From positions 1 to 28,334 of the forward strand of contig CAYGWX010000024.1 in the NCBI GenBank assembly GCA_964353855.1: a stretch of 28,334 bases of DNA, in the 5' to 3' direction. The position numbers were made by a program, and so were the translations under genes. Shown here piece after piece: positions 7,375 to 16,766 of the stretch. The notes beneath the pieces are model-generated. The model did no database searches. It had not been told where the DNA came from and saw only the letters and a list, made by a program, of their open reading frames with translations. Positions within the stretch are counted from its first letter, which is position 1; every line of letters starts with the position of its first letter. The DNA is from CAYGWX01 sp964353855 [NCBI: uncultured bacterium] (GTDB lineage: Bacteria > Edwardsbacteria > CAYGWX01).

Positions 7375-8334
7375 CTATGCGCCCAAACCGCCGACTGTAT
7401 TAGGAGGCGTGCTGGCATGAATCATTACCTTTTTCATCCACAGTGAGCAACCGCTCATGAATCTACCTCCTAAGCCAATTCTGTCCCACAAGGGTACGAA
7501 GCGTTCCTGCAGGTCTGGTTCGTTGGTAATAAAGGCGTTCGATTGGATCACCTCAAAGGGGTAGCTGTTAGCCAAGAGCAGGGTTGCCAGCATGTATTGC
7601 TCGGAATAGCCCAGGGCGATTTGCTCGTCAGGGTAGTCGTACGGCAGCGAAATATCATGGAGGTGCACTAGGACACCTGCCTGGAGACTCGGCAGGATGT
7701 CGAGAAAGAGCACAACGACGTCGGAATTGGGCAGAGCGCAGTGCGAGCCATCAACAAAGAGGATGTCCCCAGGCTGGAGTTTCCTAAACACTTCCAGATC
7801 TGAAGCTTCTAAAGGTGCGCGAATCGTTTGGTCGCAAAGACAATCAATCTCGGCCCTAGGGTCTGGGTCTACCGAGATCAGAGTAGTACTCAGCGCGTGA
7901 TCATTCATGGCCTTCCTGGCGAACTTGGTGCTGTGTCCAGATCCGACCTCAAGATACCGCGAGGGGCGAAAAGCGGCGAGGAAGGCGTACAGGGTTGCGG
8001 CGTCAAGTTCAGGCAGGAATCCGTTGAGCCAGTGAGGCTCGAAAGGTTTATCAGCCGACGGCTTGAGAGGAATCGCCTCCAGGTAACGGGAGTAATCCAA
8101 GATGGTCTGGATATTCACCTCGTAGCTGCTGCGACGCAACGCAAGGATCTCGTACAGAGTTTTGTGGGGATTTCGCCCGTCACCGTAGGGCCTCCCTTGA
8201 CCGTAGCGGGCCTTTGATGAGAACCCATATTCCAGGAATAGGGGCATACGACCCGAGAGCAACTGGCGGTTGACTCGGAGGAATGCGCGCAGCGTTGCGA
8301 GTCGCTGTGCGACAAGGAATGGTTTTGGCCCCAT
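7375..8334 (-). CDS. Class I SAM-dependent methyltransferase (Methyltransf_24-like), opposite strand
   Basis: The 319-residue protein has a central Rossmann domain after an N-terminal region of about 120 residues. Motif I is YLEVGSGHSTKFARKA (127-142), strand 2 ends in ISVDPDPR (153-160), and VDGSH (194-198) and VHLHDI (223-228) complete the pattern. The C-terminal LGGRFMSGCSLWMKK segment resembles a conserved feature of Methyltransf_24 proteins in sugar clusters. It lies opposite to its neighbours, converging on the GT9 gene and facing an empty region of about 700 bp, so it must have its own promoter. The ATG at 8334-8332 lacks a recognisable ribosome binding site. It may be an insertion into the locus or a separately controlled modification enzyme. 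The target is unknown. Confidence 0.8.
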   Translation of the reverse strand: MGPKPFLVAQRLATLRAFLRVNRQLLSGRMPLFLEYGFSSKARYGQGRPYGDGRNPHKTLYEILALRRSSYEVNIQTILDYSRYLEAIPLKPSADKPFEPHWLNGFLPELDAATLYAFLAAFRPSRYLEVGSGHSTKFARKAMNDHALSTTLISVDPDPRAEIDCLCDQTIRAPLEASDLEVFRKLQPGDILFVDGSHCALPNSDVVVLFLDILPSLQAGVLVHLHDISLPYDYPDEQIALGYSEQYMLATLLLANSYPFEVIQSNAFITNEPDLQERFVPLWDRIGLGGRFMSGCSLWMKKVMIHASTPPNTVGGLGA

Positions 8335-9049
8335 ATGGCGCGAAGTCTAGCGCACGCTGCACCTCTAACGCCAAGGGGCAACGTTCGGGTGCGCGAGACT
8401 TTCCTCCGGGAGCCCACGCTTGTGGGAAACCTCTTGGGCACATATTCTGTGGAGATTTTGGGGTCAAGGCTCTTTTCCTGAGCGCCTCCAGGAACGGTGC
8501 ACGATCGGCTAGCGAGCGTGTTCGTGTCGATACGGCTGCGGGGGATTCGTGGTCTTGGCGATGCGAGGATGAGAACTTTGCGACGCGCTTTTCCTCTCTC
8601 CAGCGACACAAGAAGAAGCCAGCCGTCATGTCTCACATGACAGGTGGACCTTGGAATCTGAGAAGTGACTTACGCTCGACGCTCCAGATCAAGCCGGCTG
8701 AGAGGCCCCAGCCAGCACTGGTTATACGGATGGCCTGCTGGCAGCCCGGCCGGTCCACACGGTTTCTGCGCCGTCTTTGGTTCCAGCAGCCGCTCCGGTG
8801 CAAGGCCAATGCGGATTGTGCAGCTCGCGCAAGCCCGCCCGATTGGTTGGCCATGGAGTTCGGAGCCACAGGGCTTGCCTTCTCCTAGTGGCCGTCGGAA
8901 AACAGTAACGATGACAACCCGCGCCCCATTGGCCGATTCAAGCGAATACGCTCCGCACAGATGTCCGGCCAACTGGGCCGCACTGGCTCGCCGGTTCAAC
9001 AGTTCAACAAGGTGAGTCGGTGGTAGGGGAACCCTTTAGGGAGTCCGCA
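8335..9049. other. Long spacer without a convincing gene
   Basis: About 715 bp lie between the start of the reverse-strand methyltransferase and the next forward gene. Several frames are open on both strands, which is expected at this GC content. None has recognisable motifs, a good ribosome binding site or the codon bias of the flanking genes. A short direct repeat GTTCAACAGTTCAACA is at 8994-9009. The spacer should hold the divergent promoters for both neighbours, but I could not identify convincing -35/-10 boxes. It could be the residue of a decayed gene. Confidence 0.5.
9038..9043 (+). promoter_or_regulatory. Ribosome binding site that sets the start of the methyltransferase at 9050
   Basis: AGGGAG is six bases upstream of ATG 9050. 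This favours ATG 9050 over the in-frame GTG 9020, which has no comparable site. Confidence 0.6.
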
Positions 9050-9901
9050 ATGTCGATGCCGGAAGAGTTGAAATTCGGCCAGGCTGTGGGTGACGATCTC
9101 AAGGTGTATTACGCGGACGATCCCAATCCTGAAACGGCGGGGCATGGTTTGGCATTAGCACCTCTGATCTCCCAGGTGCTGGGACAGGATGAAGCGCTGT
9201 ACTGGATGATGTCGCCGGCCGAGCAAGCAGCTCTCGTTTACCTCCTCGAACACCTTCAGCCCAAGGTTGGCATAGAGATAGGAACGCGATTCGGGGGGAG
9301 CCTTCAGATCATCTCGAAGTGCTGCGGCCGAGTCTATTCGCTCGACACTGATCCTGATGTACCTCGGCGGCTGGAGGGGAGGTTCCCTAACGTTGAGTTC
9401 ATTATTGGGCCATCAGATAAGACGTTGCCACCACTCATCGACCAGCTACAAAGGAACCGAACGGAACTTGGCTTTGCGCTCGTTGATGGTGATCACTCAG
9501 CCGTAGGGGTCAGGCGAGACATAAACCACCTACTGCGTTTCGTCCCGATTGTGCCAATGTTCATCGTGATGCATGACAGCTTCAACCCCCAATGCCGGGA
9601 AGGATTGAAATCGGCCGACTGGGCCGGGAACGTGTACGTTCATGCAGTAGAACTTGACTTTGTCCCGGGGACCGTGAATCCCGCTCCGGCATGCCGAGGG
9701 CAGTTGTGGGGTGGATTGGCACTTGGCTATTTGAAGCCATATGAGCGGCAGGGGCGTTTCGAAGTCACGGGGCGAGCGGAATTGACCTTCCAAAGTGTCG
9801 TCGCCACCAGTCCCCACAAGTCGCTCAAGCACAGAATCCGAGGGTTCATCGATCGGGTTGGAGGAGCTCTCTTGAGGGAGAGAGTGTGTGCAGAAAAATG
9901 A
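9050..9901 (+). CDS. Class I SAM-dependent methyltransferase (Methyltransf_24 / cephalosporin-hydroxylase-like)
   Basis: From ATG 9050 the product is 283 residues. The SAM-binding loop is GIEIGTRFGGSLQII (about 74-88), the strand-2 acidic end is VYSLDTDPDV (about 95-104), and VDGDHS (145-150) is followed by a VMHDSF strand-5 motif. This arrangement is seen in Methyltransf_24 proteins and in the related cephalosporin hydroxylase group common in glycan clusters. No signal peptide or membrane segment is present, so it is cytoplasmic. The start is supported by AGGGAG at 9038-9043. Empty spacers flank it on both sides, so it may form its own transcription unit. Methylation of a sugar or a glycan end is the likely role; the substrate is not visible from sequence. 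Confidence 0.8.
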   Translation: MSMPEELKFGQAVGDDLKVYYADDPNPETAGHGLALAPLISQVLGQDEALYWMMSPAEQAALVYLLEHLQPKVGIEIGTRFGGSLQIISKCCGRVYSLDTDPDVPRRLEGRFPNVEFIIGPSDKTLPPLIDQLQRNRTELGFALVDGDHSAVGVRRDINHLLRFVPIVPMFIVMHDSFNPQCREGLKSADWAGNVYVHAVELDFVPGTVNPAPACRGQLWGGLALGYLKPYERQGRFEVTGRAELTFQSVVATSPHKSLKHRIRGFIDRVGGALLRERVCAEK

Positions 9902-10367
9902 AACAGGCTAGAACCGAGAAAAGGGGTGGGGCGTTTGGCGAGGAAGATCCAAGTGGCCCTACGTTTTCGCGTGGACCGTACGTTGATGTTGATGTCCCAG
10001 CGGGCGACGCGCATCGCGATGCGGCGCGGAGGCGAAGGGGAGCTATCTGGCGCGCGGATTGAGCTGGCCCCACAGATTTCACGGGCTGGCGCGTTGCGAC
10101 ACTGTTGACGGGTGTACCGCATATTCTGGCTCGCAAGTGCCTAAAGTTGCGTGTGGCGAGACGCTCCCAAGGCGCCAGCGGCAGGAGGCCCTTAGGGAAG
10201 AGCGGGTTTCGAGGGCTCGCTTCGGAGGGGAACCTTGTCGACTCCTCGGTGCCTCGTGCGTCCTGGGTCACCGGTCGGGTGTCTTGCTTCGAGCCTTTGG
10301 GCCCCAGTGGCGCACTGTCCACTCATGCAGGATCCTGCCAGTGTGACTAGTCGGAAAACGACTCCGA
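9902..10367. other. Spacer without a convincing gene
   Basis: These 466 bp separate the methyltransferase from the acyltransferase. Overlapping open frames on both strands have arginine/serine-rich translations and no family resemblance. A perfect 14-nt palindrome (CGCATCGCGATGCG, 10010-10023) is present but of a length expected by chance in a window this size. No terminator with a U-run or clear promoter was found. Confidence 0.5.
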
Positions 10368-11453
10368 GTGACCGCCCTCAAGAGTAGCAACCAGGATCGA
10401 TGGCCAGCACTTGATGGCCTGCGCGCAGTTTCCATCATCGGTGTGCTCGGCTTTCACGCGAGTTGGCCAGGCTTCAGCGGGGGCGGGCGGGGTGTCGACC
10501 TTTTCTTTGTCATCTCGGGCTTCCTCATCACGTGGCTTCTTGTCAGGGAAAAGGACAAGACCGGGCAGCTTTCCATCAGGAAGTTCTATTGGCGTAGGTT
10601 CCTGCGTATTGTCCCCGCCTTTGTGGTTTTCCTGGTTGGTTATTCGTCTGCCTGCATGGTTGTCTTCAGGGACCTCAAGCCCCTGCTATTCTCATCACTT
10701 CTCATCGCGGTCACCTATACCACCAACGTGGCAAGAGCGTGGTTCGATCGCACGGTGATCCTTGACCATACGTGGTCCCTCAGTGCGGAAGAGCAGTTCT
10801 ATGCGGTCTGGCCGTGGCTGACCGCTGCGCTCAAGAAGCAGTCGCTGCTGGTCGTGACCTTCGCTCTGGTGGTCCTCGCACCAGTCTATCGAACGCTGCT
10901 TTTTTTCGCGATCGGCACGAGTGGCCCCTCTCATCGCTACGTTTACGGGCCCGACACGCGCTTCGATACGATCCTTGTCGGGTGCCTGCTGGCGCTCGCG
11001 ATTAACGAGCCGAGATACGGTGAATTCATCCGAACCTGGGCACGACGCGGTCTGGCGATTCCGCTGGGTATTGGTCTCCTCGTTACTAGCATTGGTGTTT
11101 CTATGCAATTGCCGTTTTTCATGAATACCGTGGGCTATTCACTGATTGCACTATCAGCCGGCATACTCCTGGTTGCGGCCCTTTTCCAGGAGCATTTGTT
11201 GTACGGCAAGCTGCTCGCATTGCCACCCTTACAATGGGTGGGGCGGCTCTCCTACAGTCTGTACCTTTGGCACACGGTTGCCTTGGCCCTAGCGGGGAGG
11301 TTCGCAGGCCACCTGCCTAAGAACCCCGGCATACCTTGGACGAGCGTGAGTTATGTGACTATCGCCTTCGGTCTCGCTTCGGTGTCGTACTACTTGGTCG
11401 AGAAACCTTTTCTCCGGCTAAAGACCCGATTCGCGGTCGTCGGAGTGTCGTGA
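10368..11453 (+). CDS. Membrane acyltransferase, acyltransferase-3 family (OafA-like)
   Basis: This integral membrane enzyme O-acylates sugars, commonly O-acetylating O-antigen or exopolysaccharide. The 361-residue protein has about ten hydrophobic segments and lacks the extra SGNH domain of some OafA proteins. Family motifs are clear: ALDGLRAVSIIGVLGFH (14-30) with the conserved H30, GVDLFFVISGFLI (42-54), FYWRRFLRIVP (73-83) and HTWSLSAEEQFY (134-145). SYSLYLWHT comes near the C-terminus. GTG 10368 is the first usable start after an in-frame stop at 10344-10346; there is no strong ribosome binding site. The next gene starts 19 bp after its stop, indicating co-transcription with the glycosyltransferases. 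The acyl group and acceptor are not known. Confidence 0.9.
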   Translation: MTALKSSNQDRWPALDGLRAVSIIGVLGFHASWPGFSGGGRGVDLFFVISGFLITWLLVREKDKTGQLSIRKFYWRRFLRIVPAFVVFLVGYSSACMVVFRDLKPLLFSSLLIAVTYTTNVARAWFDRTVILDHTWSLSAEEQFYAVWPWLTAALKKQSLLVVTFALVVLAPVYRTLLFFAIGTSGPSHRYVYGPDTRFDTILVGCLLALAINEPRYGEFIRTWARRGLAIPLGIGLLVTSIGVSMQLPFFMNTVGYSLIALSAGILLVAALFQEHLLYGKLLALPPLQWVGRLSYSLYLWHTVALALAGRFAGHLPKNPGIPWTSVSYVTIAFGLASVSYYLVEKPFLRLKTRFAVVGVS

Positions 11454-11472
11454 TCGCCCGATCGGGAGAGAG

Positions 11473-12717
11473 ATGCCCCGCTTGAGGAGCGAGAACGGGA
11501 CGTTCAGGCAGCCTAGAGTTTTGTTTGTAAGCCAGGCACAGGAATTTGGCGGCGCGGATCACTACCTCCTCACCCTCATCCGGTACTGCCAGGCTGACCT
11601 GGGCTGGACCGTTTCCGCGGTGGTCGATGATTCGGCGCGGCTCGAGGGCTTCAGGGAGCAGCTCGGCGTTTCAGGCATCCCTTTCTTGTCGGTGAGGCTG
11701 AAACGCGAACCACGTTTCCTGGGGCGCTTTCAACGCACCAGGCCAGTGCTGGCACTGCCGTTTGAAATGACTTCCAGGCTGCGCTTCTCCAAGGTGTTCC
11801 GTGCGACAAGACCGAACGTGGTTCATTTCAACCTCCACTTCCTGACGGCGCTCCGCCATCTCATGCTCGAGGCCAGGCGGGCCGCAATCCCCTCTGCTGC
11901 CACAATTCACTGGGCGGCTCCAGGTACAACAGTGCGCTGGGTCGAACGACGCTCATACCAGAGGCTAACATCGGCTGGGACGGCGTGGGTCAGCCCCTCG
12001 GAGCATGTTCGGCGGAGAGTAGCGATGTTGTTTGGGATAGATGTGGAGCGGGTGTCACTCATCAGGAACGGGATTGAATGGCAACGCTATGCGCCGGGCC
12101 CCGGCGAGCGCGCCAGGCTGAGGGCGCAGTTGCTCAAGGAGCTAGAGGTGCCGCCTGAGGCCCGCCTTGTCACTTCTGTCGCTCGGGTCGTACCAATCAA
12201 GGGTCAGTCTGTGCTGGTGCGTGCCGCGAGCGCGGTCATTGAACGCTGCCCCGGTTCTCGTTTCTTGCTGGTGGGCGAAGCCGATCCGGCATATCGATCG
12301 GAATGCGAGCAATTGGCACGGGAGGCAGGCGTCGGTGAATCCGTTATGTTCTTGGGCTACCGCGAGGACGTGGCGGCCATTCTTGCTGCGACTGAGGTTT
12401 TTGTTCATCCGGCATTCTCGGAGAACATGCCTCTATCGGTCATTGAGGCGATGGCTGCCGGGTTGCCAATCGTGGCCAGCGACGTCGAGGGTGTGGACGA
12501 GATTGTAAGAAACGGTCGTGATGGCCTACTCGTTCACCCTGGGCAGCCGGATGAGCTTGCAAGGCAGATCATCTACCTCTTAGAGAATCCGGCTGCTCGC
12601 GGCGCACTCGGAGATCGAGCACAAGAGAATGCTCGGCAGTTCACCGAGGATGAAATGCTGCGCAAGACCGGCGATTGTCTGCGCTCACTGATGGCTGGGG
12701 TGCCCGGGAGTCCATAG
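11473..12717 (+). CDS. Glycosyltransferase family 4 (GT-B fold)
   Basis: The 414-residue cytoplasmic glycosyltransferase has both GT-B halves. The N-terminal domain shows FGGADHYLLTL (25-35) at the acceptor-side glycine loop. The C-terminal domain shows RNGI (198-201), SVARVVPIKGQ (225-235) and the EX7E motif E317...E325 in SENMPLSVIEAMAAGLPIVASDVEG, which contacts the nucleotide-sugar donor. A GGGAG ribosome binding site (11464-11468) precedes ATG 11473. The next gene begins four bases after the stop. The donor sugar cannot be predicted, and retention of anomeric configuration is the family rule. Its role is chain assembly on a lipid carrier, inferred from the neighbours. Confidence 0.92.
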   Translation: MPRLRSENGTFRQPRVLFVSQAQEFGGADHYLLTLIRYCQADLGWTVSAVVDDSARLEGFREQLGVSGIPFLSVRLKREPRFLGRFQRTRPVLALPFEMTSRLRFSKVFRATRPNVVHFNLHFLTALRHLMLEARRAAIPSAATIHWAAPGTTVRWVERRSYQRLTSAGTAWVSPSEHVRRRVAMLFGIDVERVSLIRNGIEWQRYAPGPGERARLRAQLLKELEVPPEARLVTSVARVVPIKGQSVLVRAASAVIERCPGSRFLLVGEADPAYRSECEQLAREAGVGESVMFLGYREDVAAILAATEVFVHPAFSENMPLSVIEAMAAGLPIVASDVEGVDEIVRNGRDGLLVHPGQPDELARQIIYLLENPAARGALGDRAQENARQFTEDEMLRKTGDCLRSLMAGVPGSP

Positions 12718-12721
12718 TGGA

Positions 12722-14035
12722 ATGCGTGCTCAGGAACGAGTCACAGTTGACATCCAAGAGGCGCGGCAAGGCCCTTTCGGCCCACCAAATTCCTGTTACC
12801 GCTTGTCAGTTCACGACAAAATGACCGCAAGTTCAAAGCAGGAGGGGAGGACCCGGCCGGCGAAACGGATTCTTTGCTTCGTGCGAGAGCCTCACGTGGA
12901 CAATATGCCCAGTCTGACTTCGTTGGTGAGCTTTCTTGCAGAGGAGAGCTATGAAGTAGTTGTCCTGTGTACGACAGACCCCCGATTTCTTATCGCGATG
13001 AGCGAGGATCATCGAATCCAATATCGCGCGGTAGCCGATCGAGCAGCGATCCTCGGGTTCAAGTTCAGAATCCCTTGCACCGTCGCACTCGTGGTGAGTG
13101 GCATCCGCGAATGCCTCAAAAGGCGGCCGGCTTTGATTCTGAGCCGTGGCGCGTTTGGTGGTCTTGCTGCCTTCGTTGTTTCAGTGCTATTTCGCGTGCG
13201 GCGTGTATACCACCCCCTTGAACTCCCAACGGTCAAGTCATACGAATCGAGTCCGGGGCTTCCGGACGGGACGGTTGAAAAGTTGAGGCTTGCAGATTTG
13301 GCAGAGCGGTTGGCGATCAGAACCGCTGATCTTGTAATCGCCCACGATCACGACCGTGCTGATTTCATTGCCGCGGCTGCTAAGGTTTCTAGGAGCAAGA
13401 TTGAGATCCTCCCCAACGCACCACGAGGTGTGGGGCCACGCCACAAGACGCGATGGTTGGCCGAAAGGCTCGGCATACCTGCCGGCAACCGGATCGTCTT
13501 GCATTTTGGGGGGGTGGGTCCCAACTTCGACCTTGTCCGCCTGGTAACTGGTGTGGAAAGCTGGCCGGAGGGTTGGTGCTTGGTGATCCATTCCTCGTTC
13601 AAGGCAGGCGGTGACGAGTACCTGGCCAGGCTCCAGGCCTGTGCAACTGGCAAGCGCGTTTTCTTCTCTCTCAAACCTGTACCGTCTGCTGTCGTAGATG
13701 AACTGGTGGTATCGGCGGATGTCGGGGTTGCAACCTATTCGCTCAAAGACGCTGGGTATCGAGTTGCGCTGATGGGGTTGGCTTCAGGGAAGATCGCCCG
13801 ATACCTGCGGTGCGGACTTCCTCTTGTGGCGTCGGACGTTCCGACAGTGCGAAGGTATATCGAGCAATATGGCTGTGGCTATTGCTTTGACGATCCGGCC
13901 AGTGTCGGAACCCTGCTCCCACGAATCAGCAATCGGTACGGTGAGCTAAGCCGGAATGCCGTCCGATGCTTTGAGGGGCTGTTTTTCCCTGATCCTTACT
14001 GCAGAAAGATCGCAGACAGACTTGCTGCGCTGTAG
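12722..14035 (+). CDS. Glycosyltransferase, GT-B fold, divergent GT4-like
   Basis: The 437-residue protein reads as a GT-B glycosyltransferase. AKRILCFVREPHVDNMPSL starts the N-terminal Rossmann domain near residue 48. IVLHFGGVGPNFDL begins the second domain. ASGKIARYLRCGLPLVASDVPTVRRYI occupies the donor-binding position near the C-terminus, where the glutamates of a typical EX7E motif are not apparent. The first roughly 45 residues are unlike the family and may be untranslated. ATG 12722 is four bases after the previous stop, favouring coupling, while ATG 12821 in the same frame would give a more usual N-terminus but has no ribosome binding site. The stop is followed by 219 bp without a clear gene. 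Confidence 0.75.
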   Translation: MRAQERVTVDIQEARQGPFGPPNSCYRLSVHDKMTASSKQEGRTRPAKRILCFVREPHVDNMPSLTSLVSFLAEESYEVVVLCTTDPRFLIAMSEDHRIQYRAVADRAAILGFKFRIPCTVALVVSGIRECLKRRPALILSRGAFGGLAAFVVSVLFRVRRVYHPLELPTVKSYESSPGLPDGTVEKLRLADLAERLAIRTADLVIAHDHDRADFIAAAAKVSRSKIEILPNAPRGVGPRHKTRWLAERLGIPAGNRIVLHFGGVGPNFDLVRLVTGVESWPEGWCLVIHSSFKAGGDEYLARLQACATGKRVFFSLKPVPSAVVDELVVSADVGVATYSLKDAGYRVALMGLASGKIARYLRCGLPLVASDVPTVRRYIEQYGCGYCFDDPASVGTLLPRISNRYGELSRNAVRCFEGLFFPDPYCRKIADRLAAL

Positions 14036-14254
14036 TGGCGATCCTCTTTCGCGGGGCAAGATGGCTAGTCGTTTCATCGAGTACCGGGCGGACCTCGCAC
14101 CTGCATGTCTCCAGAGTGGTGGAAGAATCCACTGAGGATCCCAGCCCTGTTCCCTTCGTCGTTGGCTGACGATGTGCAACGTCGCATCGTGGGGCGAGGT
14201 TTGAGCAAAGCTTCGAAGATAGGGCTCCTCCCTTGAGGCTACGGCTCTAGTGAC

Positions 14255-15358
14255 ATGGCGCGCGTAATCTACTTTGCTTCCTCCTACGGGATAGGCCTGA
14301 CCGCCCTCCTCGCAGAAAAGGCATGTGCACTAAAGGAGCTTGGTAGTTCGGAGTTCCTGTTTGTCTCGGGAGAAAGAGAGCAGTTCCCGGGCCTTTTCGC
14401 CAAGCTCCAAAGGCACCAAGTCAGACACGTCGCCATTCCTGGTCTTGACGACCATGGCGGCTTCTTCCGGCTCGTACGGGCGTTCAACACGGAGGTGCAA
14501 GAGTTCTCTCCAAACATCGTTCATGTCCAGACGAATTGGCAGTTAGCGATCGCTGCGGTGGCGAGGAGGCTTTTTGGGCACGGATACGCGATTGTGAGCA
14601 CGATCCACGGCTACCGGCACAACCACAGGATCCGTTCGTTCGTTGCAAGACTGGCGATAGGCATCGGTATGAAGTTCTGGGCAGATTGGGTCCTCGTGCC
14701 TTCCTCCTTCCTCAGGCGTAAGTTCGCCATGGTGGACAACAAGTCGAGTCTGCTCTTCCTCGGGGTGGATGACCGCTACTTTGAACGTGGGAGCGTGGTA
14801 TCCCGGGAAGGGCCCGCACGGATCATCTACCCGGCTGAGTTCCGGAAGGGGAAAAAGCACGAGGACCTGATTCGTACGGTTGGAAAGGTTATTGAGAGGT
14901 TGGGGAGCGGGAACATAGAGCTCTACCTGCCTGGAACCGGTGTTCTCCTGGAGAGATGTCAGGCCCTCTGTCAGAGGCTCGGGATTGGGCATGCGGTCGT
15001 CTTTCCAGGCTTTCTTGATAGAGAAAAGCTCCTCGATCTCTACATGAAGTGTCAGTTCGTTGTCGTGCCGACCGGCGTTGAGACCTTTGGCCTCGCGATA
15101 GCTGAAGGGCTGGTCCTTGGCAGGGTTGTGGTGTCGAGGCCGGTTGGCGTGGCCCAGGATGTTATCGTCCACGGGAAGGCGGGCTGCCTGTACGAGACCG
15201 AAAAGGAGCTGGAGGTACTGCTCTGCTCGTTGATCGGTGACAAAGCGAGCTGTGAGGAGTTGTCTAGAAACGCACTGAAGGCTCGCGACGTGTTTCGTTG
15301 GCGGAACATCTGCGAGCAGTATGAAAGGATCCTGACGAGCCTTGAGCGTGTGGCCTAG
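14255..15358 (+). CDS. Glycosyltransferase family 4 (GT-B fold)
   Basis: The 367-residue protein has a GT4 layout. The N-terminal domain contains FSPNIVHVQTNWQLAIAA (84-101) and VSTIHGYRHNH, typical of acceptor-side GT4 domains. The donor domain has IIYPAEFRKGKKHEDLI and the EX7E motif E276...E284 in VPTGVETFGLAIAEGLVLG. Cytoplasmic, no membrane segment. It starts at ATG 14255 after a 219-bp spacer (14036-14254) that holds no feature I can support apart from a weak inverted repeat, ACGATG/CATCGT. This spacer may hold a promoter or a small decayed segment. Substrate unknown. Confidence 0.88.
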   Translation: MARVIYFASSYGIGLTALLAEKACALKELGSSEFLFVSGEREQFPGLFAKLQRHQVRHVAIPGLDDHGGFFRLVRAFNTEVQEFSPNIVHVQTNWQLAIAAVARRLFGHGYAIVSTIHGYRHNHRIRSFVARLAIGIGMKFWADWVLVPSSFLRRKFAMVDNKSSLLFLGVDDRYFERGSVVSREGPARIIYPAEFRKGKKHEDLIRTVGKVIERLGSGNIELYLPGTGVLLERCQALCQRLGIGHAVVFPGFLDREKLLDLYMKCQFVVVPTGVETFGLAIAEGLVLGRVVVSRPVGVAQDVIVHGKAGCLYETEKELEVLLCSLIGDKASCEELSRNALKARDVFRWRNICEQYERILTSLERVA

Positions 15359-15471
15359 CTTGCGGGAATCCTGCTGCCTCGCGACTGCGCCGGCATTGCG
15401 GGGCGCCAAATAAGGACGCAGCTGCCCCTAGTGACTGCAGGAGATGGGCGATTGATCGGGACTGGCGACGA

Positions 15472-16659
15472 ATGATCTCGGCCAGCAATAAAGAGGCCGG
15501 TAGTAAGAAAGTCGAGGTGCTGATTCCTGTTCTTTTGGCGGGAGGCACAGAGGCCCAAACCTTGTACCTCGTGCGCGCACTGAGGGGCGCGGGCTATCCC
15601 GTTGGGATCTGTTGCTACTTTGAGGCGAACGAAACCGTTATCCAAACGTTTGAGAGAGAAGGCACGCGACTCAGCCTGCTTAGGCTAGGCTCAAGCGGCC
15701 AGACGCACAGATTGAAAAGCCTGCTCAGGGTTGGGCGGGCGGTGTTCACGCATCTGCGCCGAGTCCGGCCAGATGTGGTGCATGTGCAGTACTTGGCTCC
15801 AGGGCTAGTTTCTGTCCTTGCCGCGCGGGCCGCGAGAGTGCCTACAGTTCTTGCGACGGTCCACCAACCTGGCGAGCCCTATGGGCCCATGGCGATGTTC
15901 TCTCTCCGATTGGCCGCCGCACTGAGCACCGCGTTCTTCTGTGTGTCACGATCTGTCGAACAGTCTTGGTTCGGTGACAGCGCCCTGTTCGATCCCTCGA
16001 GCGTCGGCAAGCGTCGCCACTTCACGCTGTACGACTGTGTAGATGTCGAGCGATTCGCCCATGGGGCGGACCAGGCTGACGCTCAAGCAATCCGCGAGGA
16101 GCTTGGCCTGGCCGGCCACCCGGTAGTGGGGGTCGTTGGGCGCCTGAGGCGCGAGAAGGGGCACGCCGCGTTGCTAGAGGCATTGTCGCTGGTCGTCCGG
16201 TCAGTCCCCGATGTCACTTTGGTTGTGGTGGGTGATGGGCAGGAACGCGCCCATCTGGAAGAGCAGGCGCGGGGTTTTGGCCTTGATGGCCATATTGTGT
16301 GGTTGGGAGCAAGGAGGTCGGAGGAGCTCCCGGGACTCTACGGCGTGATGGACGTTGTCGCGATCCCATCGCTCTTCGAGGGTTTCGGCCTTGTGGCGGT
16401 GGAGGCAATGGCGGCTGCCCGGCCTGTGGTTGCCTTTGCAACCGGTGGCCTCACGGAGATTGTGGTCGATGGCGTTAGCGGCAAGCTGGTTCCCCCCTGG
16501 GACCGCAGCGCGTTCGCGGGAGCGCTGGTGGGCTTGATCACGGACCGCAAGGGTGCTGTTGAAATGGGCAAGGCAGGGCGCAGAATCGTGCAGTCAAGAT
16601 TTTCGCAGGAGACATTCAGCTCCCTGATCTTGTCAGCCTACCGGCGCTACGCGGCGTGA
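15472..16659 (+). CDS. Glycosyltransferase family 4 (GT-B fold)
   Basis: This 395-residue protein is a canonical GT4 enzyme. LLAGGTEAQTLYLVRAL (21-37) is the N-terminal glycine loop with the GGTE variant. RPDVVHVQYLAPG (99-111) is followed by VLATVHQPGEPYGP. The donor domain has VGVVGRLRREKGHAALLEA (219-237) and the EX7E pair E303 and E311 in LFEGFGLVAVEAMAAARPVV, followed by FATGGLTEIV. It is the most typical GT4 of the cluster. ATG 15472 gives a short hydrophilic leader before the first beta strand. It follows the previous gene by 113 bp. Probably adds one sugar of the repeat unit. Confidence 0.92.
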   Translation: MISASNKEAGSKKVEVLIPVLLAGGTEAQTLYLVRALRGAGYPVGICCYFEANETVIQTFEREGTRLSLLRLGSSGQTHRLKSLLRVGRAVFTHLRRVRPDVVHVQYLAPGLVSVLAARAARVPTVLATVHQPGEPYGPMAMFSLRLAAALSTAFFCVSRSVEQSWFGDSALFDPSSVGKRRHFTLYDCVDVERFAHGADQADAQAIREELGLAGHPVVGVVGRLRREKGHAALLEALSLVVRSVPDVTLVVVGDGQERAHLEEQARGFGLDGHIVWLGARRSEELPGLYGVMDVVAIPSLFEGFGLVAVEAMAAARPVVAFATGGLTEIVVDGVSGKLVPPWDRSAFAGALVGLITDRKGAVEMGKAGRRIVQSRFSQETFSSLILSAYRRYAA

Positions 16660-16766
16660 CGACCGTTAAGGGCGGCCTCGCCTACTCCCTGGTTGCTGTT
16701 GGAGTCAGTAGATGAGGTCCCTTGGAGTCACTCTTTGAATGCTTTCCCTGGCCAGTACGGAGCGGA

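Noticed and set aside
8283-8888. A 201-codon forward open frame overlapping the reverse methyltransferase and the empty spacer
   Set aside because: Its translation has no recognisable motif, competing frames of similar length exist on the other strand, and the start lies inside a well-supported gene. High GC explains the lack of stops.
10010-10023. Perfect 14-nt palindrome CGCATCGCGATGCG
   Set aside because: One or two palindromes of this length are expected by chance in 28 kb, and no second copy or nearby regulatory context was seen.
14105-14236. A 43-residue ORF in the spacer before the GT4 gene at 14255
   Set aside because: No ribosome binding site, no family resemblance and no coupling to either neighbour. 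It could be a relic but nothing supports that.
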